Position numbers and translations under genes: made by a program
The notes under the pieces: generated by a model
What the model saw: only the letters and a program-made list of their open reading frames with translations
The model's database searches: none
What the model was told of the DNA's origin: nothing
Source: CAWJEL01 sp964647255
GTDB lineage: Bacteria; Chloroflexota; Anaerolineae; CG2-30-64-16
Length of the DNA stretch: 64,000 nucleotides
Reading direction: 5' to 3'
NCBI GenBank assembly: GCA_964647255.1
Contig: CAZYGI010000016.1
Coordinates: 1-64,000, forward strand
In this document: positions 19,435 to 28,871 of the stretch, one piece after another
Layout of the letters: each line of letters starts with the position of its first letter
How positions within the stretch are numbered: the first letter of the stretch is position 1

Positions 19435-21420
19435 TTATGTCTTGCGTTCAGCTTGCAGCTTCGCCAGGGCGCCCGCCATGGTGCGCCCGTGCAGCAGCTT
19501 TTGCATATGATCGGCCTGGACGTTACAGATGCTGATCGTATCCTTGTATTGACGCCATTCTTCGGTGCCGGCCTCTTGGCTCTCGCGCTGTAATGCTTCA
19601 AGTTGCCTGACTTGCGCCGATAAGAGGAGCAACCGCAGGCGCAGAACCGAGTCGCCCAGATCCTTAAGCAGCTTCTCTTCGGTCAGCGGCGGCCGGGCAG
19701 CCGCTTCGCTGAAGATGGTACGCGCCTGCGGTTGAAGTACGGCCGGCAGGCTCGCCAACCGCTCTTCAGATTCCAACTCCCCCGCTTGCGGCAACGCCTG
19801 CAGCGTGGTCAACAACGCCTGGTGCTCGCTGCGGCTGAAATCTTCCGGGCCCAGCGGCGCCGCCTGGCAGCCGATCAGATCGGCATCCAGGTTCGCCATC
19901 AGGTCGGGGCGGAGGAGCAGCCAACCCAGGATGTGCCCCTCGAGGTTCTCCGTGGAACGTCCCCCGGCGGGGGGGGACGCCTTGACCCGCGTCGTCTTCG
20001 GCGTCTGGGCCGGCGCGGGTTCGGCCCGCTCCCTGGCCTTCCCTGCGGCCTGCACGGCAGCGTTCGCCGTCTGGCGCCCGACCACAGCGACTTGTTCCGC
20101 GACCAACCGCTCATCGGCATGGATCAAGCGGGCCAACGCCTGGACGTAGTGCGCGCGCTCGACGGGGTTGGCGATCTCGGCAATCACCGGGGCCATGCGC
20201 TCGACCGCGGCCGCCTTGCCGTGTGCAGCCGTCAGGTCTTCCTCGCGGCTCACGAGGGCCAGAAAATAATCCACCACCGGTTGGGCCTGGGCAATGACCT
20301 GCCGCCAGCGGTCCACATCTCGCAGCGCCAACTCGTCGGGATCCAGCCCGTCGGGCAGCGCCGCGATGCGAATCTGGGCCTTGAGCCGGCTCTCCTGGCG
20401 CACCAGGCCGGTCGGGCTGATCACCGGCTCCCAATCTCGCTCCAACGACTGGCGGGCGGCCTCCAGGCCGCGCAGCGTGGCGTGATCGCCCGCCACATCG
20501 GGGTCCAGCGCCAGGGTAATGTTGTTGGTGAAGCGCTTGAGCTGGCGCATTTGCGACTCGCCGAGCGCCGTGCCCATGCCTGCCACCACGTTTGCCACGC
20601 CGACCTGGTGCGAGCCGAGCACGTCCATGTAGCCCTCGACCAGCACGGCCAGATCTGCGTCGCGGATGGCCTTGCGCGCCATGTCCAACCCGAAGAGCAC
20701 ATTTCCCTTGTCAAAGAGCGGCGTCTGCGGCGAATTGATGTACTTCGGCCCCGGTCGCGCTGGATCTTCGCGCAGGATGCGTGCCCCGAACCCGATGGTC
20801 CGGCTCTGCACATCCCGGATCGGGATCATCAACCGGCCACGAAAGCGATCGTAGTACCGGCCTTCCTCGTGGCGGATCACCAGGCCGGCTTCCTCGATCT
20901 CATCCGGTTTGTAGCCCTTGCCCAGCAGCCGATCGCGCAGCGCATCCCAACTGTCAAGCGAATAACCGAGCTGCCACGCCTCCCAGGTCTCGCGCGTCAA
21001 GCCGCGGCGCTCCAGATAATCTCGCGCAATCGCCGCCTCGCCCGCCTGGTTCAGAAGATAGTGAAAATAGGCCGCCGCCTCGCCAACGATGGCACGTAGC
21101 CGATCAAACCGGACGTCGTCCCCGGAAGTCGCTTCGCGCGGTTGAAGCTCAACGCCGGCCTTGGCGGCCAACAGTGCCAGCGCTTCGCCAAAGTCAACAT
21201 TTTCCCGCTTCATGACAAACGAGAAGATGTCGCCCCCGATGCCGCAAGCCCCAAAGCAGTGCCAGTTCTGGCTCTCCGGGAATACGATGAAGGAGGGCGT
21301 CTTCTCGTTGTGAAACGGACAAAGTCCTTTGTAGTTACGCCCCGCCTTCTTGAGCGGGACATACGCCGAGATCACATCAACAATGTCGAGGCGATCTTTG
21401 ATTTCGTCAGTGACGCTCAT
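19435..21420 (-). CDS. dnaG: DNA primase
   Basis: Makes RNA primers for replication. 661 residues. N-terminal CHC2-type zinc finger (CPFHNEK ... CFGACG), TOPRIM core (VLVEGYMDVLGSHQ; ALDPDVAGDHATLRG), and a C-terminal helicase-binding-like region. In the TOPRIM DxD region, ALDPDVAGD keeps acidic residues. The start follows a consensus promoter. Nine bases separate it from rpoD, implying one transcript. Confidence 0.97.
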   Translation of the reverse strand: MSVTDEIKDRLDIVDVISAYVPLKKAGRNYKGLCPFHNEKTPSFIVFPESQNWHCFGACGIGGDIFSFVMKRENVDFGEALALLAAKAGVELQPREATSGDDVRFDRLRAIVGEAAAYFHYLLNQAGEAAIARDYLERRGLTRETWEAWQLGYSLDSWDALRDRLLGKGYKPDEIEEAGLVIRHEEGRYYDRFRGRLMIPIRDVQSRTIGFGARILREDPARPGPKYINSPQTPLFDKGNVLFGLDMARKAIRDADLAVLVEGYMDVLGSHQVGVANVVAGMGTALGESQMRQLKRFTNNITLALDPDVAGDHATLRGLEAARQSLERDWEPVISPTGLVRQESRLKAQIRIAALPDGLDPDELALRDVDRWRQVIAQAQPVVDYFLALVSREEDLTAAHGKAAAVERMAPVIAEIANPVERAHYVQALARLIHADERLVAEQVAVVGRQTANAAVQAAGKARERAEPAPAQTPKTTRVKASPPAGGRSTENLEGHILGWLLLRPDLMANLDADLIGCQAAPLGPEDFSRSEHQALLTTLQALPQAGELESEERLASLPAVLQPQARTIFSEAAARPPLTEEKLLKDLGDSVLRLRLLLLSAQVRQLEALQRESQEAGTEEWRQYKDTISICNVQADHMQKLLHGRTMAGALAKLQAERKT

Positions 21421-21521
21421 AGCAGGCGGGCGGCGGTGGCCGTAAATTGCGATGTTCGGAACGGTGAAGTGGCTCGTTCTGGTCGGTGTTGCACATTGCG
21501 GCTGCGATGCAAGCAGGACGC

Positions 21522-21550
21522 ATTATACCGAAGCAGGCAAGGCCTGTCAA
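21522..21550 (-). promoter_or_regulatory. Consensus promoter of dnaG-rpoD
   Basis: Minus strand TTGACA (21545-21550), 17 bp, TATAAT (21522-21527): a perfect sigma-70 consensus. The leader to the dnaG ATG is about 95 bases. Confidence 0.92.
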
Positions 21551-21557
21551 ACGCCTT

Positions 21558-24500
21558 TCAAGGTGAAGCCGTTGCCGCTCTCCGCTGGCTCGCCGGATCG
21601 AGGAGCACCGGTCCCGCATCCGTCTCGATGCGCAGACGCCACTGCGCCGGGGCAGCCGGGTCGGACACCAGGGTGATGGCGCCGATCCCGGCGAACGGCC
21701 GGTCGAGCGTCGGCGGGATCATCTGCACCACGGCGCCGGTGGCCGCATCCAGCGCGGCGATCTGGCCGTAGCGGGGCGAGAGCAGGTAGCTGACATAGAC
21801 GCGGCCGCCATCTGTATCGGCCACCAGCCCTTGCGGGAAGCCCAAGCCGCCCAGTGCGGTGCGGCGCACCAGGCTGCCGTCGGCGGCAAGCAGCGCCACC
21901 TCATCACTGCCGGTGAGTGTGACGAAGATCCGGCCTGCGGCGGGCACGGCCGCGACCGCGTACGGGCCCGGGCCGACCGCCGTCTCGGCCACGGGCTGCA
22001 ACGTTGCGGCGTCGAGCACGCGCACGCTGCCGGCCAGGGTGTCGGCGGCGAAGAGGCGCGCACCGTTCGGGGCCGGCAGCAGGGCCAGCCCGCCGACCTG
22101 CGCAAAGCGCGGGCTGACGGCCTCAACGACCAGCGTCTCGGCATCGAGGGCAAACACGGCCTGTCGTTCTTCGCTGGCGACGTAGATGCGCCCCTGCTCA
22201 GGGTCTGCGGCGATCCGGGCCGGATCGGTCGGGAGCGCAATGCGCCGGAGCGGCGCGGCCATGCCGGCCGGCCGGCCGCCGACTGTCGTGCTGCGCCCCA
22301 GCGTCGTGACCGGCGGCCGGGCCTGGATCAGCGGCAGGTAGAGATCGTGGGCGATCCGCATCGCCCGTACAAAGTAGAACGTATTCGCGCCGCCCAACCC
22401 ATTCGGTTCACTGGCCCGGAGGTAGTAGGCCCCCGCGGAAGGGGCCGTCCAGCGGAATGTCGCCGGTGCGCTGCCTTGCGTCGGCAGGCTCTGCGCCAGC
22501 AGCGTGTGGCCGTCCGCGGCAAAGATGGACAGCACCACGCGGATCCCGCCCCACGCCGCGGTCTGGAAGTGATAACGCTGCCCGGCCTCGGCGGCGAAGA
22601 CCGCCCAATCTTCGTCTCCCGCCACATGGAACGAATGCTCGGCCGGGAAAACGCCGAACGCAAGGCCGCTTGCCTGCCCCGGCGCGTTATCCGGCTCGTA
22701 CCAGTCAGGCTTACCCGGCAGCCACGGCGTCACTGTCGGTGAGGGCGTCGGCGATGGCGGCAACGTTGGCGTCGGCAACCCTGTGGCCGTGGGCGTGAGC
22801 GACGGCGTGCGCGTCACCGTCACGGTGGCGGTGGGGGAGGCCGTCCAAGTCGCCGTGGCCGTCGGCGATGGGGTGGCAGTGTCTGTTGGCGTGGACGAAA
22901 CCGTCGGCGACGGAGAGGGGCCGGTCGTCGGTGTGAGCGTCGGCGTGTGCGTCACCGTCACGGTGGCAGTGGGGGAGGCCGTCCAAGTCGCCGTGGCCGT
23001 CGGCGACGGGGTGGCGGTGGCGGTCGTCGGTGTGAGCGTCGGCGTGTGCGTCGAAACAGGGCTCGGCGCGGCGAGCGGCCCGCTGTCTCGGAAGATGCTG
23101 AGCGTATCGTCCGCGCCGTTGCTGACGTAAACACGGCCGCTGGCCGAATCCACGGCGATCCCCTCGCCCGCCCCGCGGCCCACGGGGACCCAGGCCAGCC
23201 ACAGCGTCGTCTCGACATCGTAGACGTGCATTTGCTGTTCATCCGCGCAGACGACGAAGAGATGCCCGCTGGCCGGATTGACCGCCACCTGGTAAGGCGT
23301 GCAGTTCAACGGCATCTGTTTGATGAGGCTGTTGCTGGCGAGATCTATGATCGTCACGCTCATCCCGTCGCGATCCGCGGTGTAGAGCCGGCCGCGCTCC
23401 GGGTCGAGTGCGATGCCGTAGGGGCCGCGGCCGGTCGGCAGCGTCGCACGCAGCTCGCCGGTCGCCAGATCATAAATGCCAACCGTGGCATCCAGGTGAT
23501 GCGTGACGTAGAACTGCCCGCGGGTGGGATCGAGCGCGACAAAGGAGGGTTCGCCGCCGCTCGCCACCTCGACCAGGAGCGCGCCCGTCTCGGCATCCAG
23601 CAGTGAGACGGTGTGGCTGCCAAAGTTGGCGATGTAGAGGACGCCTGCGGTCGCGTTCACGGCGAGGCCGTCCGGCTGGGTGCCGGTGGAGAAGCTGAGC
23701 GGCGCGGCGCCATCCGCGGCGTCCGCCCGGCTGACGTCGTTGGTGAACTTGTTCGCCACGTAAATCCGATCGGCCGCCGGGTCGTAGGCGATGCCGTTGC
23801 CGCCGCTCGCTGCGCCCAGGTTGATACTGCGGACGAGCTGCCCCGTCGCCCCATCCACCACCGACACGATCGGCACGAGATGGTTTGCCACGTAGACCAC
23901 GCCGCGGTAGGGATCAGCGGCCACGCCGTGCGGCTCCTGCCCCACCCAGGTCGTGCCCGCCGGATTGACTACCGGCGTGATCGTGGGCGTGACGGTGGCG
24001 GTGGGCGTGCGGGTGCGCGTCGCCGTGCGCGTCGCCGACGGTGTGCGCGTCGGCGTCTCGGTCGCCGTATTTGTGCGCGTGGGCGTCAGCGACGGCGTGA
24101 CCGTTGGTGATGGGGTGGCTGTGCTGGTGAACGTCGGCGTCGGCGTGCGCGTCGGCGTGACGGTGGCCGTGCTCGTGCGCGTGGGCGTCGGCGATAGCGT
24201 CGGCGTGCTCGTGGGTGACCCGGTCGGGGTCGGGGTCGCCGTGACGCTCGCCGTCACCGTGGGCGTCGGGGTCGCCGTCACCGTGGCGGTGGCCGTGGCG
24301 GTCGGGGTCGGTGCGTTCGGATCTTGTGTGGCCGTTGCGGTTCCGGTCGGAGAGGCGGTCGCGGTCCGGCTCGGCGTCACAGAGGGGGTAGGCGTGGGCG
24401 TGACCGTCGGGGTCGGCGAAGGGCTCGGCGTCGCAGTCCGGGTCGCGGTCGGCGTGGGCGTGACGGTGCTCGTCGAGGTGGCGGTTGCGCTCGCCGTCGC

Positions 24501-26060
24501 GGTTGGTGTGGCCGTCAACGTCGGCGACGGGGTGTAAGATGCGGTCGGCATCGGGGTGCGCGTTGGCGTGCGCGTCAGGGTGGGGATGGCGGTCGGCGCC
24601 GCGACCGCCACCGCCGCCGCGCTGGTTTGCGCCGCCACAGTGAAATTGCTGGCGCTGACCGAGAGGCTGCTGGTGTATGTGCCGTTCGCGCTGCCGGCGC
24701 GCGCCTGGAACACCACGGTCACCTGGCTGGAGGCGTAAGGATACGACTTGTCCACCGCCTGGACGCTGCCGTACTGCGCGTGCTGCGCGCCGGTGTCGTA
24801 TTCCACCCAGTTCCACCCGCTCCACGCGCCGGTGGGATCGGAGAGCTCATAGGGCGCGACGCCGATCAGCTCGGGCCACGCGCGCCAATAGTACGTGAAG
24901 GCCCGCCCCATGTAGTCGGCCCGGTTGGCCTCGGTGATCGCGGCATAGCGCTTGTCGTACTGATGGCCCAGCAAATAGCCGGTCTCGCTGAGAAAGACCG
25001 GCACGGTGGGCCGACCGTACGCGGCCAGCAGCGAAACCTGCGACACGTAGCTGTCTATCGTGGCCGCGGCGTTGACCGCCTGGCCGCGATGGATGTTGAG
25101 CTCGGGCGGATAGTTGCCCGGATAGCTGTGCGCCGCCCAGATGTCAAAGGCCCAGCGGCTGCCGGGCACGTTCGCCAGCATCTGCTGCACGAAGGTCGCG
25201 GCCGCAATGTCGCCGCCAGGCGCCATCGGCGCGTTGAGGATCTGCACCCGCGCATCGCCCCCCACTGCGGATCGAATCGCGCCGGCAGTCTGCTCCAGGA
25301 ACTGGCCATACTCGGTGGGATTGGCCGCGCCGCCCCATTCGAGGTTCAAGTTCGGCTCGTTCCAAATCTGGATGCAGAGGGTATGGCCGTCTCGGCGCGG
25401 CAGTTGGGCGACCACGCGGCCGAACGCCGCGGCGATGGAGGCGTAGTTGCCGGCCGAATCGGCCGGTGGCTTGCTCCAGTATGCTCCGCCTTGCACGCCC
25501 GCCAGGCGAATGACCGGCTTCAGCCCGCGGTCATAGGCGGCGTTGACAAAATCCACCCAGCACGCATTCGGCCCCGGCGTGTTGGCGGTGATGCCGTAAA
25601 AAAGCTGCTTGGCCCACGCGTGGTAGCCCATCAGGTTGCGGACGTGGTCGAGCTGCCACTGGCTGTAGCCGATCTCGCAGCGCTCCTGAACCATTGTGTT
25701 CATCCCGTAGAACGAATCCCCGCGGCGCGCCGCGAGCGCCAGCCCGCTCCAGGTCAGGCTGCGGCCGGAGACCGTGGGGCCGGCGCTGGAGATCAGGATA
25801 CCGTCCCGGTAAATGCGCGCGGAGCCGGAGATGTAGGAGAAACCGGTGGGCAGCGTATGCGTCAGCACGACGTCCGCGCCCGCAACATCACCCGCATTGG
25901 TCAGCACGTCGCTGTAGGTGACCGCGCCGCCCGGCAAGACCGAACTGGGGCTGACGCTCGCGCCCAGCGTGACCACCGGATAGGGGATGTCCGGCGCGGC
26001 CGAGATCGGCCTGGCCGGCAGCAGTAAACAGATCACAATCAGTGCAATCCAGCGACGCAT
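21558..26060 (-). CDS. Giant secreted protein: glycosidase-like domain plus two YVTN-type beta-propellers
   Basis: 1500 residues. Signal peptide (1-22); DUF11-like domain (LPGGAVTYSDVLTNAGDVAGADV); a TIM-barrel glycosidase-like domain (about 115-440) with IQIWNEPNL (probable acid/base Glu) and FLSETGY (probable nucleophile Glu), as in clan GH-A enzymes; a roughly 210-residue Pro/Thr/Ser linker; a YVTN/NHL beta-propeller (about 697-993); a second Pro/Thr linker containing a 138-bp in-frame tandem duplication (starts near 22811 and 22949); a PPC-like beta domain (DWYEPDNAPGQA ... DEDWAVFAA); and a C-terminal propeller. Probably a surface polysaccharide-acting or adhesive protein. Substrate unknown. 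Confidence 0.85.
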   Translation of the reverse strand: MRRWIALIVICLLLPARPISAAPDIPYPVVTLGASVSPSSVLPGGAVTYSDVLTNAGDVAGADVVLTHTLPTGFSYISGSARIYRDGILISSAGPTVSGRSLTWSGLALAARRGDSFYGMNTMVQERCEIGYSQWQLDHVRNLMGYHAWAKQLFYGITANTPGPNACWVDFVNAAYDRGLKPVIRLAGVQGGAYWSKPPADSAGNYASIAAAFGRVVAQLPRRDGHTLCIQIWNEPNLNLEWGGAANPTEYGQFLEQTAGAIRSAVGGDARVQILNAPMAPGGDIAAATFVQQMLANVPGSRWAFDIWAAHSYPGNYPPELNIHRGQAVNAAATIDSYVSQVSLLAAYGRPTVPVFLSETGYLLGHQYDKRYAAITEANRADYMGRAFTYYWRAWPELIGVAPYELSDPTGAWSGWNWVEYDTGAQHAQYGSVQAVDKSYPYASSQVTVVFQARAGSANGTYTSSLSVSASNFTVAAQTSAAAVAVAAPTAIPTLTRTPTRTPMPTASYTPSPTLTATPTATASATATSTSTVTPTPTATRTATPSPSPTPTVTPTPTPSVTPSRTATASPTGTATATQDPNAPTPTATATATVTATPTPTVTASVTATPTPTGSPTSTPTLSPTPTRTSTATVTPTRTPTPTFTSTATPSPTVTPSLTPTRTNTATETPTRTPSATRTATRTRTPTATVTPTITPVVNPAGTTWVGQEPHGVAADPYRGVVYVANHLVPIVSVVDGATGQLVRSINLGAASGGNGIAYDPAADRIYVANKFTNDVSRADAADGAAPLSFSTGTQPDGLAVNATAGVLYIANFGSHTVSLLDAETGALLVEVASGGEPSFVALDPTRGQFYVTHHLDATVGIYDLATGELRATLPTGRGPYGIALDPERGRLYTADRDGMSVTIIDLASNSLIKQMPLNCTPYQVAVNPASGHLFVVCADEQQMHVYDVETTLWLAWVPVGRGAGEGIAVDSASGRVYVSNGADDTLSIFRDSGPLAAPSPVSTHTPTLTPTTATATPSPTATATWTASPTATVTVTHTPTLTPTTGPSPSPTVSSTPTDTATPSPTATATWTASPTATVTVTRTPSLTPTATGLPTPTLPPSPTPSPTVTPWLPGKPDWYEPDNAPGQASGLAFGVFPAEHSFHVAGDEDWAVFAAEAGQRYHFQTAAWGGIRVVLSIFAADGHTLLAQSLPTQGSAPATFRWTAPSAGAYYLRASEPNGLGGANTFYFVRAMRIAHDLYLPLIQARPPVTTLGRSTTVGGRPAGMAAPLRRIALPTDPARIAADPEQGRIYVASEERQAVFALDAETLVVEAVSPRFAQVGGLALLPAPNGARLFAADTLAGSVRVLDAATLQPVAETAVGPGPYAVAAVPAAGRIFVTLTGSDEVALLAADGSLVRRTALGGLGFPQGLVADTDGGRVYVSYLLSPRYGQIAALDAATGAVVQMIPPTLDRPFAGIGAITLVSDPAAPAQWRLRIETDAGPVLLDPASQRRAATASP
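22730..23070. repeat. Low-complexity Pro/Thr linker repeats (second linker)
   Basis: Minus-strand triplets of ACN/CCN/GCN encode Thr-Pro-Thr runs. A roughly 80-bp unit recurs at an offset of 138 bp, in frame. Coding repeat, not a minisatellite between genes. Confidence 0.8.
23970..24610. repeat. Low-complexity Pro/Thr/Ser linker repeats (first linker)
   Basis: About 640 bp of degenerate GTCGGCGTG-type hexamer repeats (plus strand) encode the long Thr/Pro/Ser linker between the glycosidase and propeller domains. A likely site of length variation and assembly error. Confidence 0.8.
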
Positions 26061-26271
26061 CGGAGTCCTCGTGAGGCAAAGAATTGATCAGGCCCTATCT
26101 TACCTCAACCGGCGCGAAACGCTGATTCTGATCAGGGCCTTTGCAGATAGGTGAACCCGGCAAATTAGCGATTTTCGATCAAAGGTGTTAGAATAATTTA
26201 TCGCTTCCGCAAGGAGGCGCTTGGGCTGAGAGTGCGACTTGGCTCAATTCTACAGCCAAGAAGGATTCTCA
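26061..26271. other. Divergent intergenic region, giant secreted protein / helicase
   Basis: Contains related words CTGATCAGGGCC and TTGATCAGGCCC about 50 bases apart. A small hairpin (CGCTTCCGCAAGGAGGCG near 26202) sits in the helicase leader, with TAGAAT around 26190 as a possible -10. No gene found. Confidence 0.4.
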
Positions 26272-27558
26272 GTGAATTTCGAAGGATTCAATTTAACCCC
26301 GCGCCTGGCCGCTGGCGTGTCTGCGCTCGGCTATCAGACGCCGACACCGATTCAGCAGCAGGCGATCCCGCCCATCATGGCCGGCCGCGATCTCATGGGC
26401 CTGGCCCAAACCGGCACCGGCAAGACCGCCGCCTTTGCGCTGCCGATCTTACAACGCCTGGAACGGGGGCAGCGCGGCAACGTGCGTGCCCTGATCCTGG
26501 CGCCCACGCGCGAGCTGGCCGAGCAGATCAATCAGACATTCGCCGACCTGGGCCGCCAGACGCGTCTGCGCAGCATCGCCATCTACGGCGGCGTTAGCGT
26601 TGGGGCGCAACTGCAGGCGCTGCAGGCCGGCCCCGATATCGTCGTCGCCTGCCCCGGCCGGCTGCTCGACCATATCCGCCAGGGTACGATCAACCTGAGC
26701 CGCGTCGAATCGTTGGTGCTGGACGAGGCGGACCGCATGTTCGACATGGGCTTCCTGCCCGACGTGCGCCGCATCGTGCGTGCCGTGCCCGAGCGGCGCC
26801 AGACGCTGCTCTTCTCGGCTACCATGCCCGACGATATCCGCGGCCTGGCGGGCGAGGTGCTGCGCGACCCGCTGACGGTGCAAATCGGGTTGGCCGCGCC
26901 CGTCGAGACGGTGTCGCATGCGCTTTACCCGGTGCCCCAACACCTCAAGACCGGACTCTTGATCAGACTGCTGCGCAGCACCGAAACCGATTCAGTGCTT
27001 GTCTTCACGCGCACCAAGCATCGCGCCAAGAAACTGGCCCAGCATTTGCAGGCGAACGGCTTCGATGCCACCTCGCTCCAGGGCAATCTCTCGCAAAACA
27101 AGCGCCAGGCCTCGCTGGACGGCTTCCGCACCGGCGCCTACCGGATCATGGTGGCGACCGACATCGCAGCCCGCGGCATTGATGTCCTGAGCATCTCGCA
27201 CGTCATCAACTACGACATGCCCGATACGACCGACGCCTACATCCACCGCATCGGGCGCACCGGCCGCGCCGAGCAGACAGGCTTCGCCTACACCCTGGTG
27301 ACGCCTGAGGACGCGGTAGCCGTGCGCGACGTCGAGCGGGTGCTCGGCTACCGGCTAGAACGACGGACCCTACCTGACTTCGACTATCGGGCGGCGCCTC
27401 CTTTGAAAGACACCGAGTTCGCCCGCGATCCGCGGCCCGTTCAGGGACCGCGCCGACCGAGGCCGGCCCAGATGACGCCGCCTGGGCTGCCGGTGCCGCC
27501 GGCTCCCCCGCGCAACGCCCCTGCCGGCGGTTTCCCGCGACGCACGCACGCGTTCTGA
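26272..27558 (+). CDS. DEAD-box RNA helicase
   Basis: ATP-dependent RNA remodelling helicase, about 428 residues. Q motif (YQTPTPIQQQAI), motif I (AQTGTGKT), Ia (PTRELAEQ), II (DEAD), III (SAT), and C-terminal domain motifs RGIDV and HRIGRTGR. The C-terminal tail is short and Pro/Arg-rich (PRRPRPAQMTPPG), as in RhlE/CshA-like proteins, and may bind RNA. I chose GTG 26272 because AAGAAGGA precedes it; an upstream in-frame TTG (26239) lacks a good ribosome site. Confidence 0.93.
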   Translation: MNFEGFNLTPRLAAGVSALGYQTPTPIQQQAIPPIMAGRDLMGLAQTGTGKTAAFALPILQRLERGQRGNVRALILAPTRELAEQINQTFADLGRQTRLRSIAIYGGVSVGAQLQALQAGPDIVVACPGRLLDHIRQGTINLSRVESLVLDEADRMFDMGFLPDVRRIVRAVPERRQTLLFSATMPDDIRGLAGEVLRDPLTVQIGLAAPVETVSHALYPVPQHLKTGLLIRLLRSTETDSVLVFTRTKHRAKKLAQHLQANGFDATSLQGNLSQNKRQASLDGFRTGAYRIMVATDIAARGIDVLSISHVINYDMPDTTDAYIHRIGRTGRAEQTGFAYTLVTPEDAVAVRDVERVLGYRLERRTLPDFDYRAAPPLKDTEFARDPRPVQGPRRPRPAQMTPPGLPVPPAPPRNAPAGGFPRRTHAF

Positions 27559-27597
27559 TCCAGATTTATGCCCCCGAGGGGGCGCCCTCCAGAACGA

Positions 27598-27647
27598 CAA
27601 ATGCGCCCGTGGGGTGAGTTTGTAACTCACCCCACGGGCGCATTTTA
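27598..27647. terminator. Bidirectional terminator, helicase / AlkA-like
   Basis: Perfect 20-bp arms (27601-27620 and 27624-27643) with loop TGT, A-run on the left and TTTT on the right. It separates the convergent genes and overlaps the end of the glycosylase gene. Confidence 0.92.
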
Positions 27648-28274
27648 GAATTGCGCTTTCCGCTTGCGGCTGAGATAATCGTGCCACAGCACTCGCGCCG
27701 CGACGGCCCGCCAGGGCCGCCACGGTTCGCCCACTGCCTCCAACGCCGCGGGCGAAGGCACAGCCGGCAGCGCCAGCGCCCGCTGCGCGGCGACGGCCAG
27801 CGCCAGGTCGCCTGTCGGCCAGGCGTCCGGCCGGCAGAGCGCCATCAGCAGATAGATGTCCGCCGTCCACCGGCCGATGCCCACCACCTTGACCAACTCC
27901 GCCCGCACCGCGTCGTCGTCCAGCGCGGCCAGCCCGTCCAGATCAAGTCGGCCCGCCAGGATCGCGCCGGCCAACTCCCGACCGTAACGCGCCTTCTGGC
28001 GGCTGAAGCCCGCGGTCTTGAGCGTCGCGTCGTCCAGCGTGAGGAAAGCTTCCGGCGTCAGCGGTTCAGCGACAAGCAGCAGCCGATCGAACGCGGCCTT
28101 CGCCGATGCCAGCGACACCTGCTGCTCCAGGATGATGCGCAGCAGCGTGGGGAAACCCGGCTCCCGCGCCCACAGCGGCGGCGGGCCAAACTCCGCGACG
28201 ATGCCCGCCAGCCGCGGGTCGCGAGCCGTCAGGTCGGCGAGGGCGCAGGTTAACGTGGCGTCGGTGAGTTGCAT
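27645..28274 (-). CDS. DNA-3-methyladenine glycosylase, AlkA-like
   Basis: Base-excision repair glycosylase removing alkylated purines; 209 residues, corresponding to the HhH-GPD part of AlkA. LLRIILEQQVSLASAKAAFDRL is the family helix; VVGIGRWTADIYLL is the helix-hairpin-helix, and AWPTGDLAL carries the catalytic Asp. ATG 28274 is used because the longer upstream frame overlaps the neighbouring small gene. Ends inside the shared terminator. Confidence 0.92.
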   Translation of the reverse strand: MQLTDATLTCALADLTARDPRLAGIVAEFGPPPLWAREPGFPTLLRIILEQQVSLASAKAAFDRLLLVAEPLTPEAFLTLDDATLKTAGFSRQKARYGRELAGAILAGRLDLDGLAALDDDAVRAELVKVVGIGRWTADIYLLMALCRPDAWPTGDLALAVAAQRALALPAVPSPAALEAVGEPWRPWRAVAARVLWHDYLSRKRKAQF

Positions 28275-28278
28275 AAGG

Positions 28279-28551
28279 CTATGGTTTGAAGGGCCATCGC
28301 ATGCGCGCGCCCATCCGGTAGGCAAAGGCAGCGTTGACCAAGACTGCTGTCCACAAGACGAAGACGTTCAAGACCGGAGGTAGACGGGAGGCAAAGGGTA
28401 ACAATAGCAAAATCCAGGGCATGGCAGGAAGCAAACCCAGAAACTGGCAGTACCAGCCGCTGCAGGTCATCTGGTCCAGAATGATATACCCGCTGACAAG
28501 AGTGAAAACGCCACTCAAGGCACAGCCAGGGAGTGAAATCCGGGGGTTCAT
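28279..28551 (-). CDS. Small membrane protein, unknown function
   Basis: 90 residues with about three hydrophobic segments (ALSGVFTLVSGYIIL; FLGLLPAMPWILLLLPF; VFVLWTAVLVNAAFAY) and a basic C-terminus (RMGARMRWPFKP). It ends four bases before the AlkA-like start and begins at the end of the toxin gene, so it is probably co-transcribed with both. No family recognised. Confidence 0.6.
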   Translation of the reverse strand: MNPRISLPGCALSGVFTLVSGYIILDQMTCSGWYCQFLGLLPAMPWILLLLPFASRLPPVLNVFVLWTAVLVNAAFAYRMGARMRWPFKP

Positions 28552-28871
28552 GGAGCAAACATTCTGCCAAGTATGTCCAGCACCGCGCGCTGGGTCTCCT
28601 CTGGTATACTCCCCAGGAATTTGACCAGCCGGGCCTTATCCACCGTGCGCAGCTGATCCAAAACAACCTGCCCGTCCTTCCCCTGAAACTGGCAGGAAAC
28701 CCGACTTGGGTAAGGCTGGCCTCCGGTCGTCATCGGCGCGACGATGACAGTCGCAATGTGGCGGTTCATTTCATCCGGCGAGACAACGAGGCATGGCCTA
28801 GTTTTCATTATCTCGCTGCCGACCGTTGGATCAAGGATGACCAGGTACACGTCGAAGCGTTTTACGACCAT
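28548..28871 (-). CDS. MazF/PemK-type endoribonuclease toxin
   Basis: 107 residues from ATG 28871. The PemK/MazF fold is seen in RFDVYLVILDPTVGSEIMKTRPCLVVSPDEMN, TVIVAPMTT, and VVLDQLRTVDKARLVKFLG. Members cut mRNA at short sequences and are neutralised by the partner. The start overlaps the antitoxin end by about 10 bases, the usual antitoxin-first order. Confidence 0.92.
   Translation of the reverse strand: MVVKRFDVYLVILDPTVGSEIMKTRPCLVVSPDEMNRHIATVIVAPMTTGGQPYPSRVSCQFQGKDGQVVLDQLRTVDKARLVKFLGSIPEETQRAVLDILGRMFAP

Noticed and set aside
22730..24610. Possible minisatellite or CRISPR-like repeats
   Set aside because: The repeats are degenerate, lack regular spacers and encode Thr/Pro linkers in frame within the giant secreted protein.
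26239..26271. TTG start for the DEAD-box helicase
   Set aside because: No ribosome site before it; GTG 26272 has AAGAAGGA at correct spacing and begins where the conserved domain begins.
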